Shown one piece after another: positions 27,018-36,388 of a stretch of 64,000 nt of DNA; the stretch's first letter is position 1, and every line of letters starts with the position of its first letter. The stretch is taken from contig NZ_CP036132.1 of NCBI RefSeq assembly GCF_018742245.1, positions 1,669,001-1,733,000 on the forward strand, in the 5' to 3' direction. A program made the position numbers and the translations under genes. This DNA is from Bacillus mycoides (GTDB lineage Bacteria; Bacillota; Bacilli; Bacillales; Bacillaceae_G). Under the pieces are notes generated by a model. That model was not told where the DNA came from and searched no databases. It saw nothing but the letters and a program-made list of their open reading frames with translations.

Positions 27018-27584
27018 ATGAAATCAAATGAGAAAAATTTTATAAAAAGATTACAGCGACAAAAAGAAGATGCGCTAGAATTTGTTGTTGATACATACTT
27101 ACCACTCATAAAGGGGATTACGCATAAAGTTCTTCTTCCAGTTCAAAATGATGGACTCATAGAGGAATGTGTAAATGATATATTTCTTTCCATTTGGAAT
27201 AACGCAAATAAGTTTCATGGAGAGCCGAGTGATTTTAAAAAATGGATTGCAGCGATTGCAAAGTTTAAAGCAATTGATTATTACCGGAAAGCAACTAAAA
27301 AAGTAGAAATCATTTCAGATGAGTTTCATATAAGTACGGAAAAATCGGCAGAAGACGAATTAATCGTTATGGAAGATAGGGAAGAATTATTGAAGCTTAT
27401 TAATCAATTAGAACCGTTAGATCAAAAAGTGTTCATTATGAAATATCTACTCGGTATGAAGACAGAAGAAATAGGTGACAAGTTAGGACTAACTCGAGCG
27501 GCGATAGATAATCGTGTGTATCGCGGGAAAAAGAAGCTACAACAAAATGCTACGAATATTAGTTTTGGAGGTAGTGTAATATGA
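27018..27584 (+). CDS. ECF-type sigma-70 factor
   Basis: 188 residues. Region 2 contains VNDIFLSIWNNANKFHGE and FKKWIAAIAKFKAIDYYRKA (2.3-2.4); region 4 contains LEPLDQKVFIMKYLLGMKTEEIGDKLGLTRAAIDNRVYRGKKKL, cited here only by its ends. It redirects RNA polymerase to a small regulon. The stop overlaps the next ATG (ATGA), so it is coupled to its probable anti-sigma partner. ATG 27018 follows AAGGGGAA. Confidence 0.88.
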   Translation: MKSNEKNFIKRLQRQKEDALEFVVDTYLPLIKGITHKVLLPVQNDGLIEECVNDIFLSIWNNANKFHGEPSDFKKWIAAIAKFKAIDYYRKATKKVEIISDEFHISTEKSAEDELIVMEDREELLKLINQLEPLDQKVFIMKYLLGMKTEEIGDKLGLTRAAIDNRVYRGKKKLQQNATNISFGGSVI

Positions 27585-28693
27585 AAGATATTTATGAACT
27601 ATTAAATGATATTGATATAGATGAAAAAGAACTTGAGGAAATTGAGGCTTCTGAAATTGAAAAAGAAAAAGTGAAGCGTAATTTAAAACAATCTATACGT
27701 ACGAAGAAAAAGGTGAAAACTTGGAAAAAAGGTGTCGCTGCTGCATCTATTTTAGTAGGATTATCAGTTGCAACGCTCGGTATCGGATTTCCTACATATG
27801 CTGGGGGATTGCCAATTGTAGGTGACATATTCCGCTTTTTAGATAACGGTAGAACAGGATTATATGAAAATTATAAAGAGTTTTCGACTGAATTGAATAT
27901 GACGAGAGAGAGTAATGGGGTTAAGGTTACAATTAATGATGCTGTTTTTGATGGGAGAACAATTACAATCACATATTCTATTGAGAGTGAAAAAGATTTA
28001 GGAGAGAAACCGTTCCTATTTGGAAGTCCGCAAGTTATGGGCTTTAATGGCGGGGGAGGTAGTTCGAACGTTACAAAAGTTGGAGAGGGAAAATATGTAG
28101 GTATGACCACTATGAGTGGTATCGATAATGATAATGAAAGGCTAGATGTTGCAAATGTTTGGTGGGATATAGAAGCAGTTGAGTTGGATTATGAAGGTAA
28201 TGTAATAAAGGGGAACTGGAATTTCGCACTTAGTTTAAAAGCAATGGATAGTAAGGAAGCAAAGGTTAATGGGGTTTCTGAAAATGAATTAATAAAAGTA
28301 AATATAGACAAAATGGAAGTAACCCCGATGTCCTTTATCGTTTTTTACAATCAAGAAGAATCTAAGGCATTAAGAAGTATATGGGATAGCGCTGATGTGG
28401 AATTAGAAATAAAAGATGATATAGGAAATAAATATGCAGGTAAAGGAAATGGTGGAAGCAGTAAAGTAGCAGAACCGCATAAAAGTAGTTGGAGTGCTAC
28501 ATTCCAAAAATTAAACGAAAATGCTACAAAGCTTATTGTCACACCTCACGTGAACTTGCGAGTTCATACACCTGAAAATCATGGTGGAGTAGAGTTTGTT
28601 GATGGGAAAGAGAAGAAAATTGAAGTGCCGAAAAAAGAGGCGAAAAAGAAAGATATTGTGTTAGATGATATTGTGATTGATTTAAAGAAATAA
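27581..28693 (+). CDS. DUF4179 membrane protein, probable anti-sigma partner
   Basis: 370 residues. An acidic cytoplasmic N-terminus (IDIDEKELEEIEASE) and basic stretch precede one membrane helix (~50-70, AAASILVGLSVATLGIGF); the rest is an external beta-rich domain starting GIPxVG-like GGLPIVGDIFRFLDN, the DUF4179 hallmark. Such proteins are encoded with ECF sigma factors and are thought to hold them at the membrane. The overlap with the sigma gene supports this. No zinc-finger anti-sigma motif is seen. Confidence 0.82.
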   Translation: MKDIYELLNDIDIDEKELEEIEASEIEKEKVKRNLKQSIRTKKKVKTWKKGVAAASILVGLSVATLGIGFPTYAGGLPIVGDIFRFLDNGRTGLYENYKEFSTELNMTRESNGVKVTINDAVFDGRTITITYSIESEKDLGEKPFLFGSPQVMGFNGGGGSSNVTKVGEGKYVGMTTMSGIDNDNERLDVANVWWDIEAVELDYEGNVIKGNWNFALSLKAMDSKEAKVNGVSENELIKVNIDKMEVTPMSFIVFYNQEESKALRSIWDSADVELEIKDDIGNKYAGKGNGGSSKVAEPHKSSWSATFQKLNENATKLIVTPHVNLRVHTPENHGGVEFVDGKEKKIEVPKKEAKKKDIVLDDIVIDLKK

Positions 28694-28698
28694 CAAAG

Positions 28699-28738
28699 AG
28701 AGACTGCCTGAAATGAATACATAGGCAGTCTCTTTTTT
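28699..28738 (+). terminator. Terminator of the ECF/DUF4179 operon
   Basis: Eleven-base arms 28699-28709 (AGAGACTGCCT) and 28723-28733, then six U; the converging propeller gene ends at 28740. Confidence 0.85.
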
Positions 28739-28739
28739 G

Positions 28740-29813
28740 TTAAGAATTAGTAACGAGTAACGCATGAGGATGCTGAGTTTTATATTCCTCTTTCCATGGA
28801 ATGTTTAATTGTTCCCAAGTTTCTCCGCTGTTAACGGATTGAAACAAGCCATTATTATTTAAAGTGTAAAATGTATGCGGTTCTGCTGGGTTTGTAGCAA
28901 ACATTGAAATGACTGTACCGATTGCAGAAGGTAGTCCTTGCTGTACTTGCTCGAAAGGAGTATCTTTCGTTTTTCGATAAATATAAGATTCATAAGGAAT
29001 ACGGTGATGAGCGAGATCAGCACTCGGTGCGGCAGAAACGAGAATTGTATTACAATCAGCTGGATCGATAGCCATGCTGTATAAATAATGATGTTCAAGT
29101 CCTTCACTACATGAAATCCAGCTGTTTCCACTGTTATAACTTTCAAGATAGGCACGATCAGGTCCGCCCATAAACCCATCACCACATGATGCATAAAGGC
29201 GATTTGGGGCTTCAGGGTGCATGAGTAATTGATGAGCATCGATAGGGGCACCGAATTTTTTATCAATCCATGTATGCCCTTTATCGTTACTTTGAATAAC
29301 AGCACCAGCTTCGATTGAAACGTGGATTGCACGTTGATCGTTTGGATCAATTGTAATCCAGCGTACGTGATGGGTAAAAGGTCTAGGCGGGAAAGCCCAC
29401 GTATAAGAAGATAATAATGATTTCATATTTTTAAGTTCAGTCCACGTTACACCGCCATTTTCTGAACGAAATAAAGCACTAGGTTCTGTACCTACATAAA
29501 CGACTCCATATCCGTTAACTTGTTCATTAGGGCTTATCGTAATGGAAGTGATTGAAGAATGTAAAATACCGTCTTCTTTCGGAAAGTCAAAGTAACGATA
29601 AGAATCTCCAATTGGTCTCCATGAATCCCCACCATCATCGCTTAACCATAGACCTCGTCCAAATGTTCCACAATATACACGATTCTTTTGAAATGGATCA
29701 ACTGCAATACAAGTAGGCTGCATATTTTGTAAGTGGTAAGTCGTTTCGTAGTTACCATCTTGTTCTTTTATTACAACAAGTTCACGCTCCATACAGAGAA
29801 ATAAACGTTTCAT
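28740..29813 (-). CDS. Asp-box (BNR) beta-propeller protein
   Basis: 357 residues. Five Asp-box motifs can be read: SDDGGDSW, SENGGVTW, SNDKGHTW, SYNSGNSW and SVNSGETW, spaced as in BNR/sialidase or VPS10-like propellers. No signal peptide and no sialidase Arg triad or FRIP motif are visible, so enzymatic activity is not supported. AAGGAGG precedes the ATG. Single gene; role unknown. Confidence 0.8.
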   Translation of the reverse strand: MKRLFLCMERELVVIKEQDGNYETTYHLQNMQPTCIAVDPFQKNRVYCGTFGRGLWLSDDGGDSWRPIGDSYRYFDFPKEDGILHSSITSITISPNEQVNGYGVVYVGTEPSALFRSENGGVTWTELKNMKSLLSSYTWAFPPRPFTHHVRWITIDPNDQRAIHVSIEAGAVIQSNDKGHTWIDKKFGAPIDAHQLLMHPEAPNRLYASCGDGFMGGPDRAYLESYNSGNSWISCSEGLEHHYLYSMAIDPADCNTILVSAAPSADLAHHRIPYESYIYRKTKDTPFEQVQQGLPSAIGTVISMFATNPAEPHTFYTLNNNGLFQSVNSGETWEQLNIPWKEEYKTQHPHALLVTNS

Positions 29814-29942
29814 TTAAGTAACCTCCTTAAAAATTCTTTCATTAGTAAACAATATGAAAATAAAAAAGAAGTAGTCTTGTTTTTATTTGAGAAAAAGGAC
29901 TTGTTTGAAAAGTAGCGAAGTGTGTATACAGAAGGAATCGGG

Positions 29943-30027
29943 ATAAAGTGAAACTTTAATCAGTGGGGGTTTTGTTCATCCCCACTGATTATTAGCCTTC
30001 ACCAATCGGACGTTAATGCGGGATAAA
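29943..30027 (-). repeat. bcr1-type repeat, internally deleted copy
   Basis: 85 bases matching both ends of the copy at 53527 (ATAAAGTGAAACTT..., AATCAGTGGGGG, CCAATCGG..., GCGGGATAAA) but lacking about 70 internal bases. ATAAA is present at both edges as in full copies. It ends 56 bases before the cation exporter start. Confidence 0.75.
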
Positions 30028-30083
30028 GGGAGTGAGTTTGTTTCATACTAACATACAGATATTGCACTTAAAGGAGCATTTGT

Positions 30084-30983
30084 ATGGGAAACTCACATGA
30101 TCACGGTCATTCAAAAAATAAAAAGGCGTTACTAATTGCCTTCCTATTAACGACCAGCTTTATGATTGCTGAAGTTATTGGTGGGTTTGTAACGAATAGT
30201 TTAGCACTATTATCTGACGCGGGGCATATGTTAAGTGATGCAGTATCTCTCGCTTTAAGCTTACTTGCCTTCAAGCTTGGAGAGAAGACAGCAACGACTG
30301 CAAAAACATACGGGTATAAGCGTGTCGAAATGTTAGCGGCATTATGTAACGGTGTCGTTCTTATTGTCATTTCAGTATATATTTTTATTGAAGCAATTCG
30401 TCGTTTTAAAGAGCCAGTGGAGATTGCTAGTAATGGAATGCTCATTATTGCTGTACTTGGTTTGCTTATTAATATTTTATCAGCTTGGATATTAATGAGA
30501 GCCGGAGATGTGAAAGGGAATTTGAATTTAAGAAGTGCTTTCTTACACGTACTAGGCGATTTATTAGGTTCAGTCGGAGCAATTATTGCTGCGTTGCTTA
30601 TTAAATTTTTTGATTGGAATGCCGCAGATGCGGTTGCTAGTATTCTTGTGTCAATTTTAGTTATTATAAGTGGATGGCGTGTAACACGTGATACAGTTCA
30701 TATATTAATGGAAGGCGCACCACAGCACATAGATGCTGAAGAGGTGAAAAATACATTATTAAATATTACTATTGTAAAAGAAGTTCATGATTTACATATA
30801 TGGTCCGTAACATCAGATTTTCAAGTACTAACTTGCCATCTTATTATTAAAGGTAATGAAACGCAAAGTGTATTGAAAGAAGCAACGGATGTATTAAAGG
30901 AAAAATTTCATGTAGAACATGTCACCATTCAAGTTGAAATTGAGGGTGAATTTAACCATAGTGAGACAACTTGCAAAGTATGA
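30084..30983 (+). CDS. czcD: Cation diffusion facilitator, CzcD-like metal exporter
   Basis: 299 residues with six membrane helices. An N-terminal His-rich stretch (NSHDHGHSKNKK), the metal-site motif LLSDAGHMLSDA in helix 2 (HxxxD) and a matching FLHVLGDLLGSVG in helix 5, plus the cytoplasmic C-terminal domain with HDLHIW. These exchange Zn2+, Co2+ or Cd2+ for protons or K+. AAAGGAG precedes the ATG. No metal-regulator gene is adjacent. Confidence 0.9.
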   Translation: MGNSHDHGHSKNKKALLIAFLLTTSFMIAEVIGGFVTNSLALLSDAGHMLSDAVSLALSLLAFKLGEKTATTAKTYGYKRVEMLAALCNGVVLIVISVYIFIEAIRRFKEPVEIASNGMLIIAVLGLLINILSAWILMRAGDVKGNLNLRSAFLHVLGDLLGSVGAIIAALLIKFFDWNAADAVASILVSILVIISGWRVTRDTVHILMEGAPQHIDAEEVKNTLLNITIVKEVHDLHIWSVTSDFQVLTCHLIIKGNETQSVLKEATDVLKEKFHVEHVTIQVEIEGEFNHSETTCKV

Positions 30984-31085
30984 AAGAAAAAGGATATGAA
31001 AAAGTGTCATAACATTTTTCGCGTGGCATACATATATATAATGTGGCCACAAATACTTTGTAAGGTAAATATTTCATAAGATTAC

Positions 31086-31114
31086 TTTACTTATTAAGAA
31101 TCATCTTTTATAAT
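31086..31114 (+). promoter_or_regulatory. Promoter of fbpA
   Basis: TTTACT at 31086 and TATAAT at 31109, spacing exactly 17 bases. The Fur box starts 14 bases after the -10. Confidence 0.6.
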
Positions 31115-31127
31115 CAAAAGTGGTAAT

Positions 31128-31142
31128 TGATAAAGATTATCA
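31128..31142. promoter_or_regulatory. Fur box
   Basis: TGATAAAGATTATCA matches the Bacillus 7-1-7 Fur box TGATAATNATTATCA with one mismatch. It lies over the expected transcription start of fbpA, so iron-loaded Fur would repress it. Confidence 0.8.
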
Positions 31143-31176
31143 TTTTCAATGATCGTGGAAAGGAGTTTTTTAAAAG

Positions 31177-31347
31177 ATGAGTAGTCAACTCCGTTTTGCT
31201 GTTGAAAATCGTAAGAGGCATTTAATTGATGAGTTAATTGGAGCAGGTGTGTTTAAGATTCGCGAACGACAATTATACGAGCTGTCTTTAGAGGAATTGG
31301 AAAAAGAGTACGAGTATATTGAAGAATTTGCAGACATTCAGGCATAG
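31177..31347 (+). CDS. fbpA: Fur-regulated basic protein, FbpA family
   Basis: 56 residues: MSSQLRFAVENRKRHLIDEL, then GAGVFKIRERQLYELSLEEL and an acidic tail. The LRxAVExRKxxLIDxLI start and QLYELSLxELE segment fit the FbpA family. In B. subtilis FbpA helps the FsrA small RNA repress iron-using genes when iron is scarce. Supported here by the Fur box, a good promoter, AAAGGAG before the ATG and a terminator after the stop. Fewer basic residues than the family name suggests. Confidence 0.85.
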   Translation: MSSQLRFAVENRKRHLIDELIGAGVFKIRERQLYELSLEELEKEYEYIEEFADIQA

Positions 31348-31367
31348 CCATATAGAGTAGTAAAGAA

Positions 31368-31404
31368 AGAGCATGTTACATAAAAGTGTAACATGCTCTT
31401 TTTT
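31368..31404 (+). terminator. Terminator of fbpA
   Basis: Thirteen-base perfect arms 31368-31380 (AGAGCATGTTACA) and 31387-31399, then a U-run. Confidence 0.88.
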
Positions 31405-31424
31405 GATTATGGAAAAATATTGTA

Positions 31425-31605
31425 GATCGGTTGGTGTTAAAATGCTAGCAAGATTTTTGATTTGATTTTTTTCAGCTGCAGGTAATGCCGCAATCCATCC
31501 ACCAGCCCCTTGTATTGTAATAAATGATGTGTGTTCTTTTGGGTAAGGGGAAATATAGTAGTACATATGAACTGAGAACAGCAGTGGAAATCTTTGTTGT
31601 GGCAA
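31425..31605 (-). pseudogene. Possible gene remnant
   Basis: The minus strand reads about 60 codons with protein-like character (YYYISPYPKEHTSFITIQ, then GGWIAALPAAEKNQIKNLAS and LTPTDLQYF). There is no ribosome site at the 5' end, and the open frame runs on into the fbpA terminator, so this is at best a fragment of a lost gene. I do not recognise the family. The rest of 31606-31841 shows nothing I can assign. Confidence 0.35.
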
Positions 31606-31841
31606 ATATTAAAAAAGTTATTATTAGATAGTTTTTTCGAAAGAAATAAAAATACAACATTTTTTATATTTTTCATTGCGAAAAGCGCAATCTACTTTTA
31701 CAATAGAAAGGGTTGTGAATATATTATACTGAAAAAATAAATCGAAATAATATGAAAATTTTGTTTTGTCTTCGCTAATTGTATACTACATACACGTAAG
31801 ACGACATACATCATGTTATCGACTTGTAAGGAGAGAAAAAA

Positions 31842-33245
31842 ATGAAAAGTGTAAGATTACCCTCGATGCTAGAAATCATCATTCTTTTATTCCTATTTCT
31901 TGCTGTCGTCTTTTCCTTCCAAACGATTTTTGATCTCCCAATTCAATTAGCGCTATTTATTTCATGGTTTTTAGTTATTGCGCTTGGATTAAGGTTAGGA
32001 TTTCGTTATCAAGAATTGCAAGATGCAATTACGAAAGGGATTTCTAATGGATTAGAAGCAATTCTTATTTTAGTTGCAGTTGGATCTTTAATTGGAACAT
32101 GGATTGCTGGTGGGGTTGTACCTACATTAATTTATTATGGATTAGAATTCATTCACCCTAGCATATTCTTATTGGCAACTTTAATTATTTGTTCAATAAC
32201 TTCTATCGCGACAGGAACATCATGGGGAACAGTTGGAACAGCTGGTATTGCTATGATGGCGATTGGGGAAGGGCTTGGATTACCACTTCCGCTTGTTGCA
32301 GGTGCAGTTCTTTCAGGAGCTTATTTTGGAGACAAATTATCACCACTTTCTGATAGCACAGTTCTTGCAGCTTCTATGGCAAAAGTAGATGTTATTGCTC
32401 ACGTTCGAGCTATGCTCGTATTAGACGTTCCAGCTTTTATTATTACCAGCATTATGTTTACTGTTGCTGGATGGATGTATGGCGGGGATAATGTAGATTT
32501 AAATAGAGTAGAGTTTTTAAAAGAAGCTTTATTAAAGCAATTTGATATTAAAATATGGATGCTTGTTCCGGCTGTAATCGTTATTGTGCTATTGGCGCTG
32601 AAGAAACCTTCTATGCCAACAATTGCTATGGGAGCTTTAATTGGTGCAATTTGGGCAACTCTTTTCCAAGGGATGCACTTTGGAGAGGCAATTGGAACAG
32701 CATATAACGGATTCTCAATTCAATCTGGTGTCGAATTTGTCGATAAGTTATTAAACCGTGGTGGAATTAACGGTATGCTTAGTTCAGTAGCCGTTATTAT
32801 TTTCGGCTTAGGTTTTGGTGGACTACTTGAAAAGCTAGGTGTTTTAAAAGTAATCGTATCAAAATTTGAGAAGAAATTAAATTCTGCAGGTAATGTAACA
32901 TTGTCTACATTAATCGTGGCATTCTTAGCTAATATATTTGGTTGTGCGATGTATGTATCACTTATTTTAACACCGAAAATTATGGAAGATAGCTATGATA
33001 AATTAAAAATAGATCGCCGTGTATTAGCACGTAACTCAGAAGTAGGTGGAACGTTAACTTCTGGTATGGTTCCGTGGTCGGATAATGGTATTTTTATGGC
33101 TGGTATTTTAGGTGTGGCAACGTTCTCATACGTTCCGTTTATGTGGTTAAGCTTCGTTTCATTAATTTTGGCAGTTATTTACGGATATACAGGAAAATTC
33201 ATTTGGTATGTAGATGACGCTGAAAAAGGAAAACAAGCATCATAA
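31842..33245 (+). CDS. nhaC: Na+/H+ antiporter, NhaC family
   Basis: 467 residues with eleven or twelve membrane helices. NhaC landmarks: TGTSWGTVGTAGIAMMAIGE, GAVLSGAYFGDKLSPLSDST and NSEVGGTLTSGMVPWSDNG. The family includes NhaC and the malate/lactate antiporter MleN, which sequence alone does not separate; the fumarase gene next door makes a dicarboxylate role worth considering. AAGGAGAG precedes the ATG; a terminator follows. Confidence 0.88.
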   Translation: MKSVRLPSMLEIIILLFLFLAVVFSFQTIFDLPIQLALFISWFLVIALGLRLGFRYQELQDAITKGISNGLEAILILVAVGSLIGTWIAGGVVPTLIYYGLEFIHPSIFLLATLIICSITSIATGTSWGTVGTAGIAMMAIGEGLGLPLPLVAGAVLSGAYFGDKLSPLSDSTVLAASMAKVDVIAHVRAMLVLDVPAFIITSIMFTVAGWMYGGDNVDLNRVEFLKEALLKQFDIKIWMLVPAVIVIVLLALKKPSMPTIAMGALIGAIWATLFQGMHFGEAIGTAYNGFSIQSGVEFVDKLLNRGGINGMLSSVAVIIFGLGFGGLLEKLGVLKVIVSKFEKKLNSAGNVTLSTLIVAFLANIFGCAMYVSLILTPKIMEDSYDKLKIDRRVLARNSEVGGTLTSGMVPWSDNGIFMAGILGVATFSYVPFMWLSFVSLILAVIYGYTGKFIWYVDDAEKGKQAS

Positions 33246-33284
33246 AAAAATACCTTCTGCGGTGGCAGAAGGTATTTTTTTTAT
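33245..33284 (+). terminator. Terminator of nhaC
   Basis: Sixteen-base perfect arms 33245-33260 and 33265-33280 with a GGTG loop, then more U. Confidence 0.9.
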
Positions 33285-33369
33285 ACATACGAGTGAGAAT
33301 TCTTATCATTTGAATGAAAGTCTGTTAAAATGAGAAATGTAGGTATTTTATTTTCAAGGGGATGAAAAA

Positions 33370-34758
33370 ATGGAGTACAGAATTGAAAGAGATACATTAG
33401 GAGAAATGAAAGTTCCAGCTGATAAATTATGGGCAGCACAAACACAGCGTAGTAAGGAAAATTTTCCGATTGGAACAGAGCATATGCCGCTTGAAATTGT
33501 AAAAGCATTTGCGATTTTAAAGAAGAGTGCAGCGATTAGCAATCAAAAATTAGGGAAGTTATCAGAAGAAAAAGCACAAGCAATTGTGGAAGCTGCTGAT
33601 GAAGTTATCGCAGAAAAATGGAATGAACATTTTCCACTTGTCGTATGGCAAACAGGTAGTGGTACACAATCGAATATGAATGTAAATGAAGTAATTGCAA
33701 ACCGCGGTAATCAAATTTTGAAAGAAAAGGGATCTGACGTACATATTCATCCGAATGATGACGTGAACATGTCTCAAAGTTCAAATGATACGTTCCCAAC
33801 AGCACTTCATGTAGCGTGTGTAATTGCGGTAGAAAATCATGTATTGCCAGCTATTACGAAATTAAAAGAAACATTAGCAGAAAAAGTAACTGCATTTGAA
33901 CATATTATTAAAATCGGTCGTACACATTTACAAGATGCAACACCGTTAACGTTAGGACAAGAAATTAGCGGATGGCACCGTATGCTTGAAAAAACAGAGC
34001 GTATGATTGCAGATAGCAATACATATATGAAAGAATTAGCAATTGGTGGTACTGCGGTTGGAACTGGAATTAATGCGCACCCTAAATTTGGTGAGATGGT
34101 AGCAGAAGAAATTAGTCTGTTTACAGGTAAACAATTTGTTTCTGCACCAAATAAATTCCATGCGTTAACGAGCCATGATGAAGTTGTATTTGCACACGGA
34201 GCATTAAAAGCATTAGCTGCGGATTTAATGAAGATAGCTAACGATGTGCGCTGGCTTGCAAGTGGTCCGCGTAGTGGTCTTGGAGAAATTATTATTCCTG
34301 CAAATGAACCAGGAAGCTCTATTATGCCAGGGAAAGTAAATCCAACGCAAAGCGAAGCACTAACAATGGTTGTAGCACAAGTTATGGGGAATGACACAAC
34401 AATCGGATTTGCTGCGAGCCAAGGTAATTTTGAGCTAAACGTATTCAAACCAGTTATTGCTTACAACTTCCTGCAATCTGCTCACTTATTAGCTGATGCA
34501 ACCGTTTCATTTAATGATAAATGTGCAGTTGGTATTGAAGCAGATGAAGAAGTAATTAATGAAAATGTAAATCGTTCATTAATGCTTGTAACAGCGCTAA
34601 ACCCACATATCGGGTATGAAAATGCCGCGAAAATTGCGAAGCATGCCCATAAAGAAGGGTTAACTTTAAAAGAAGCAGCATTGCAATCGGGATTACTAAC
34701 AGAAGAGCAATTTGATGAAATTGTAGACCCGAAAAAAATGATTGCTCCGAAAGAATAA
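33370..34758 (+). CDS. fumC: Fumarate hydratase class II
   Basis: 462 residues, the usual class II length. Signature [12 protein letters not shown] with the catalytic Ser near 318, substrate-binding segments [21 protein letters not shown] and [16 protein letters not shown]. It interconverts fumarate and malate in the TCA cycle in the cytoplasm, needing no iron-sulfur cluster. ATG follows AAGGGGATG. Its own terminator follows. Confidence 0.96.
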   Translation: MEYRIERDTLGEMKVPADKLWAAQTQRSKENFPIGTEHMPLEIVKAFAILKKSAAISNQKLGKLSEEKAQAIVEAADEVIAEKWNEHFPLVVWQTGSGTQSNMNVNEVIANRGNQILKEKGSDVHIHPNDDVNMSQSSNDTFPTALHVACVIAVENHVLPAITKLKETLAEKVTAFEHIIKIGRTHLQDATPLTLGQEISGWHRMLEKTERMIADSNTYMKELAIGGTAVGTGINAHPKFGEMVAEEISLFTGKQFVSAPNKFHALTSHDEVVFAHGALKALAADLMKIANDVRWLASGPRSGLGEIIIPANEPGSSIMPGKVNPTQSEALTMVVAQVMGNDTTIGFAASQGNFELNVFKPVIAYNFLQSAHLLADATVSFNDKCAVGIEADEEVINENVNRSLMLVTALNPHIGYENAAKIAKHAHKEGLTLKEAALQSGLLTEEQFDEIVDPKKMIAPKE

Positions 34759-34766
34759 TAGAAGAG

Positions 34767-34800
34767 GCCAAGGTTCTTACTTTAGAATCTTGGCTTTTTT
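34767..34800 (+). terminator. Terminator of fumC
   Basis: Eleven-base arms 34767-34777 (GCCAAGGTTCT) and 34784-34794 with one G-U pair, then six U. Confidence 0.85.
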
Positions 34801-34808
34801 ATTGCATA

Positions 34809-36158
34809 TTAATTTTTAATTCCTTGTGGAAAAGTAAATACGCATAAAGGGTCATATTTTTTACTAATTTTTCTTAATTTGTTCGCGTGTGTTCCGTAAT
34901 AAGCGTTCATATAATCTTTCAAATCGCTGTATGGGAAATTGACGAATGAGCCTTCTGTTATGGATTCTATATAGTCAAATCGTTGTTCTAACCATTGGGA
35001 GTTATCCTTTTTAAAGATTGGATCTTCCCATATAGATTGAATGCCGATAATATAATGTGCATCACGGTAATAAAAAGCGGTCGCATCTTTATCTACATCC
35101 TGAACTTTTCCTCCAAGTGGATAGAGGCTTAAAGCTGCAAAAATACTGCCGGAAGCTCTATCTTCAATAAGACTAATAATTTTTTCGACTTCTTCCTCGT
35201 TATATTGTTTATGAACGAATCGACCTGTAGATTTAAATTGTTCATACGGTGGATATGAAGATTGTACAATGTCCATTGCTTCAAGAAAGCTGAGATATTG
35301 TAAATTCACCTTCACCCCGTTTATATTGACTAAATCTTGTAAAATGAATGCTGCATCTTCAGGGGTACCATAATATAAACCTCGTCCATATATTGCAAGT
35401 CCTTCCGCAGCAGAGTTGTATATGCTCGCACCAATTGTCATTTTACTATTTAAATTTACTAGCCAGCTTTGCCATGTGTGAAGAAATTCCTTTTGGATGT
35501 CTACTGAAGCGTTAGGCCAATATAGTTCAACGAAAGTAACTTTATCAACTATTGGAGGGAGCTTAAAAGTTAACGAAACAACGATGCCAAAATTTCCGCC
35601 ACCTGCCCCGCGACAAGCCCAAAATAAGTCTTTATGGTAAGTTTCATTAGCTGTAATTACTTTACCTTTATAGTCGATTAATTCTAACTCTATTAAATTG
35701 TCACAACCAAGGCCGAAATACCTACTAGAATAGCCCCAACCTCCGCCTAAAGTGTATCCACTTACTCCAACAGTTGGACAAGTTCCGCCTGGAAATGGAT
35801 AACCTTTTGAAGAGATAAAGTCATAGATTTGTTTATTTTGAACACCACCTTGAATGACTAATGTATTTTTATGTTCATTAAGCTGCATACAGTTCATTTT
35901 ACTTATATCAATTACGAGGACGTTGTTTCCGGCAGAATACCCTTCATAATGGTGTCCACCAGAACGAATGCGAATAGAAATTTCATTTTTTCTCGCCCAA
36001 ATAATCGCATTACTAACATCCCATTTCGTAAAACAATAAATGATAGCTAAAGGAAACTTTTGAATAGCTCGATTCCATTCTTGTCTAGCTTCTTCATACT
36101 CACAATCATATCTTGTAATAATTTCACCTGTTAACCCTTCATAACTTAACTCATGCAT
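34809..36158 (-). CDS. FAD-linked oxidoreductase, berberine-bridge-enzyme-like
   Basis: About 449 residues. FAD-binding PP-loop RSGGHHYEG with His ~69-70, and GTCPTVGVSGYTLGGGWG with Cys ~127; that His-Cys pair is the one that ties FAD to the protein twice in BBE/GOOX enzymes. The C-terminal BBE segment has YYGTHANKLRKISKKYDP. These oxidise sugars or alkaloid-like alcohols with oxygen. I choose ATG 36158, 8 bases after AAAGG, rather than GTG 36167 which overlaps it. Substrate unknown. Confidence 0.88.
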   Translation of the reverse strand: MHELSYEGLTGEIITRYDCEYEEARQEWNRAIQKFPLAIIYCFTKWDVSNAIIWARKNEISIRIRSGGHHYEGYSAGNNVLVIDISKMNCMQLNEHKNTLVIQGGVQNKQIYDFISSKGYPFPGGTCPTVGVSGYTLGGGWGYSSRYFGLGCDNLIELELIDYKGKVITANETYHKDLFWACRGAGGGNFGIVVSLTFKLPPIVDKVTFVELYWPNASVDIQKEFLHTWQSWLVNLNSKMTIGASIYNSAAEGLAIYGRGLYYGTPEDAAFILQDLVNINGVKVNLQYLSFLEAMDIVQSSYPPYEQFKSTGRFVHKQYNEEEVEKIISLIEDRASGSIFAALSLYPLGGKVQDVDKDATAFYYRDAHYIIGIQSIWEDPIFKKDNSQWLEQRFDYIESITEGSFVNFPYSDLKDYMNAYYGTHANKLRKISKKYDPLCVFTFPQGIKN

Positions 36159-36270
36159 AATAAGCACCTTTCATTCATTTTGTGTAGAAGTTTACTTTTT
36201 TAGAAATAGTGTATGTTCGTATCGTTTGTTTGTGATGGAGGGGTAGTATCTTTATGTAATAAAAAATAGA

Positions 36271-36289
36271 CTAACTATTGGGTAGTTAG
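36271..36289. repeat. Short inverted repeat in a gene-free gap
   Basis: CTAACTA and TAGTTAG around a 5-base centre in the 36159-36388 gap. Just after it, GGGGAG is followed by ATG then TAA (36308-36313), a start-stop pair. I see no gene here. Confidence 0.3.
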
Positions 36290-36388
36290 CCTGAGGGGAG
36301 AATAAATATGTAAACGGCGGTTTTGCTTGGGGAGGATATTCAATTCTTATATAGTTATCCTAAAAGCATAGAACTGTCTCAAACAAAA

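Noticed and set aside
28740..29813. Sialidase
   Set aside because: Five Asp boxes are present, but no FRIP motif, Arg triad or signal peptide is visible.
33837..34448. 203-codon open frame opposite fumC
   Set aside because: It is antisense to a highly conserved fumarase with no ribosome site; a shadow of the coding strand.
36300..36313. GGGGAG followed by ATG-TAA
   Set aside because: A start-stop pair can regulate translation, but nothing downstream in frame supports a gene here.
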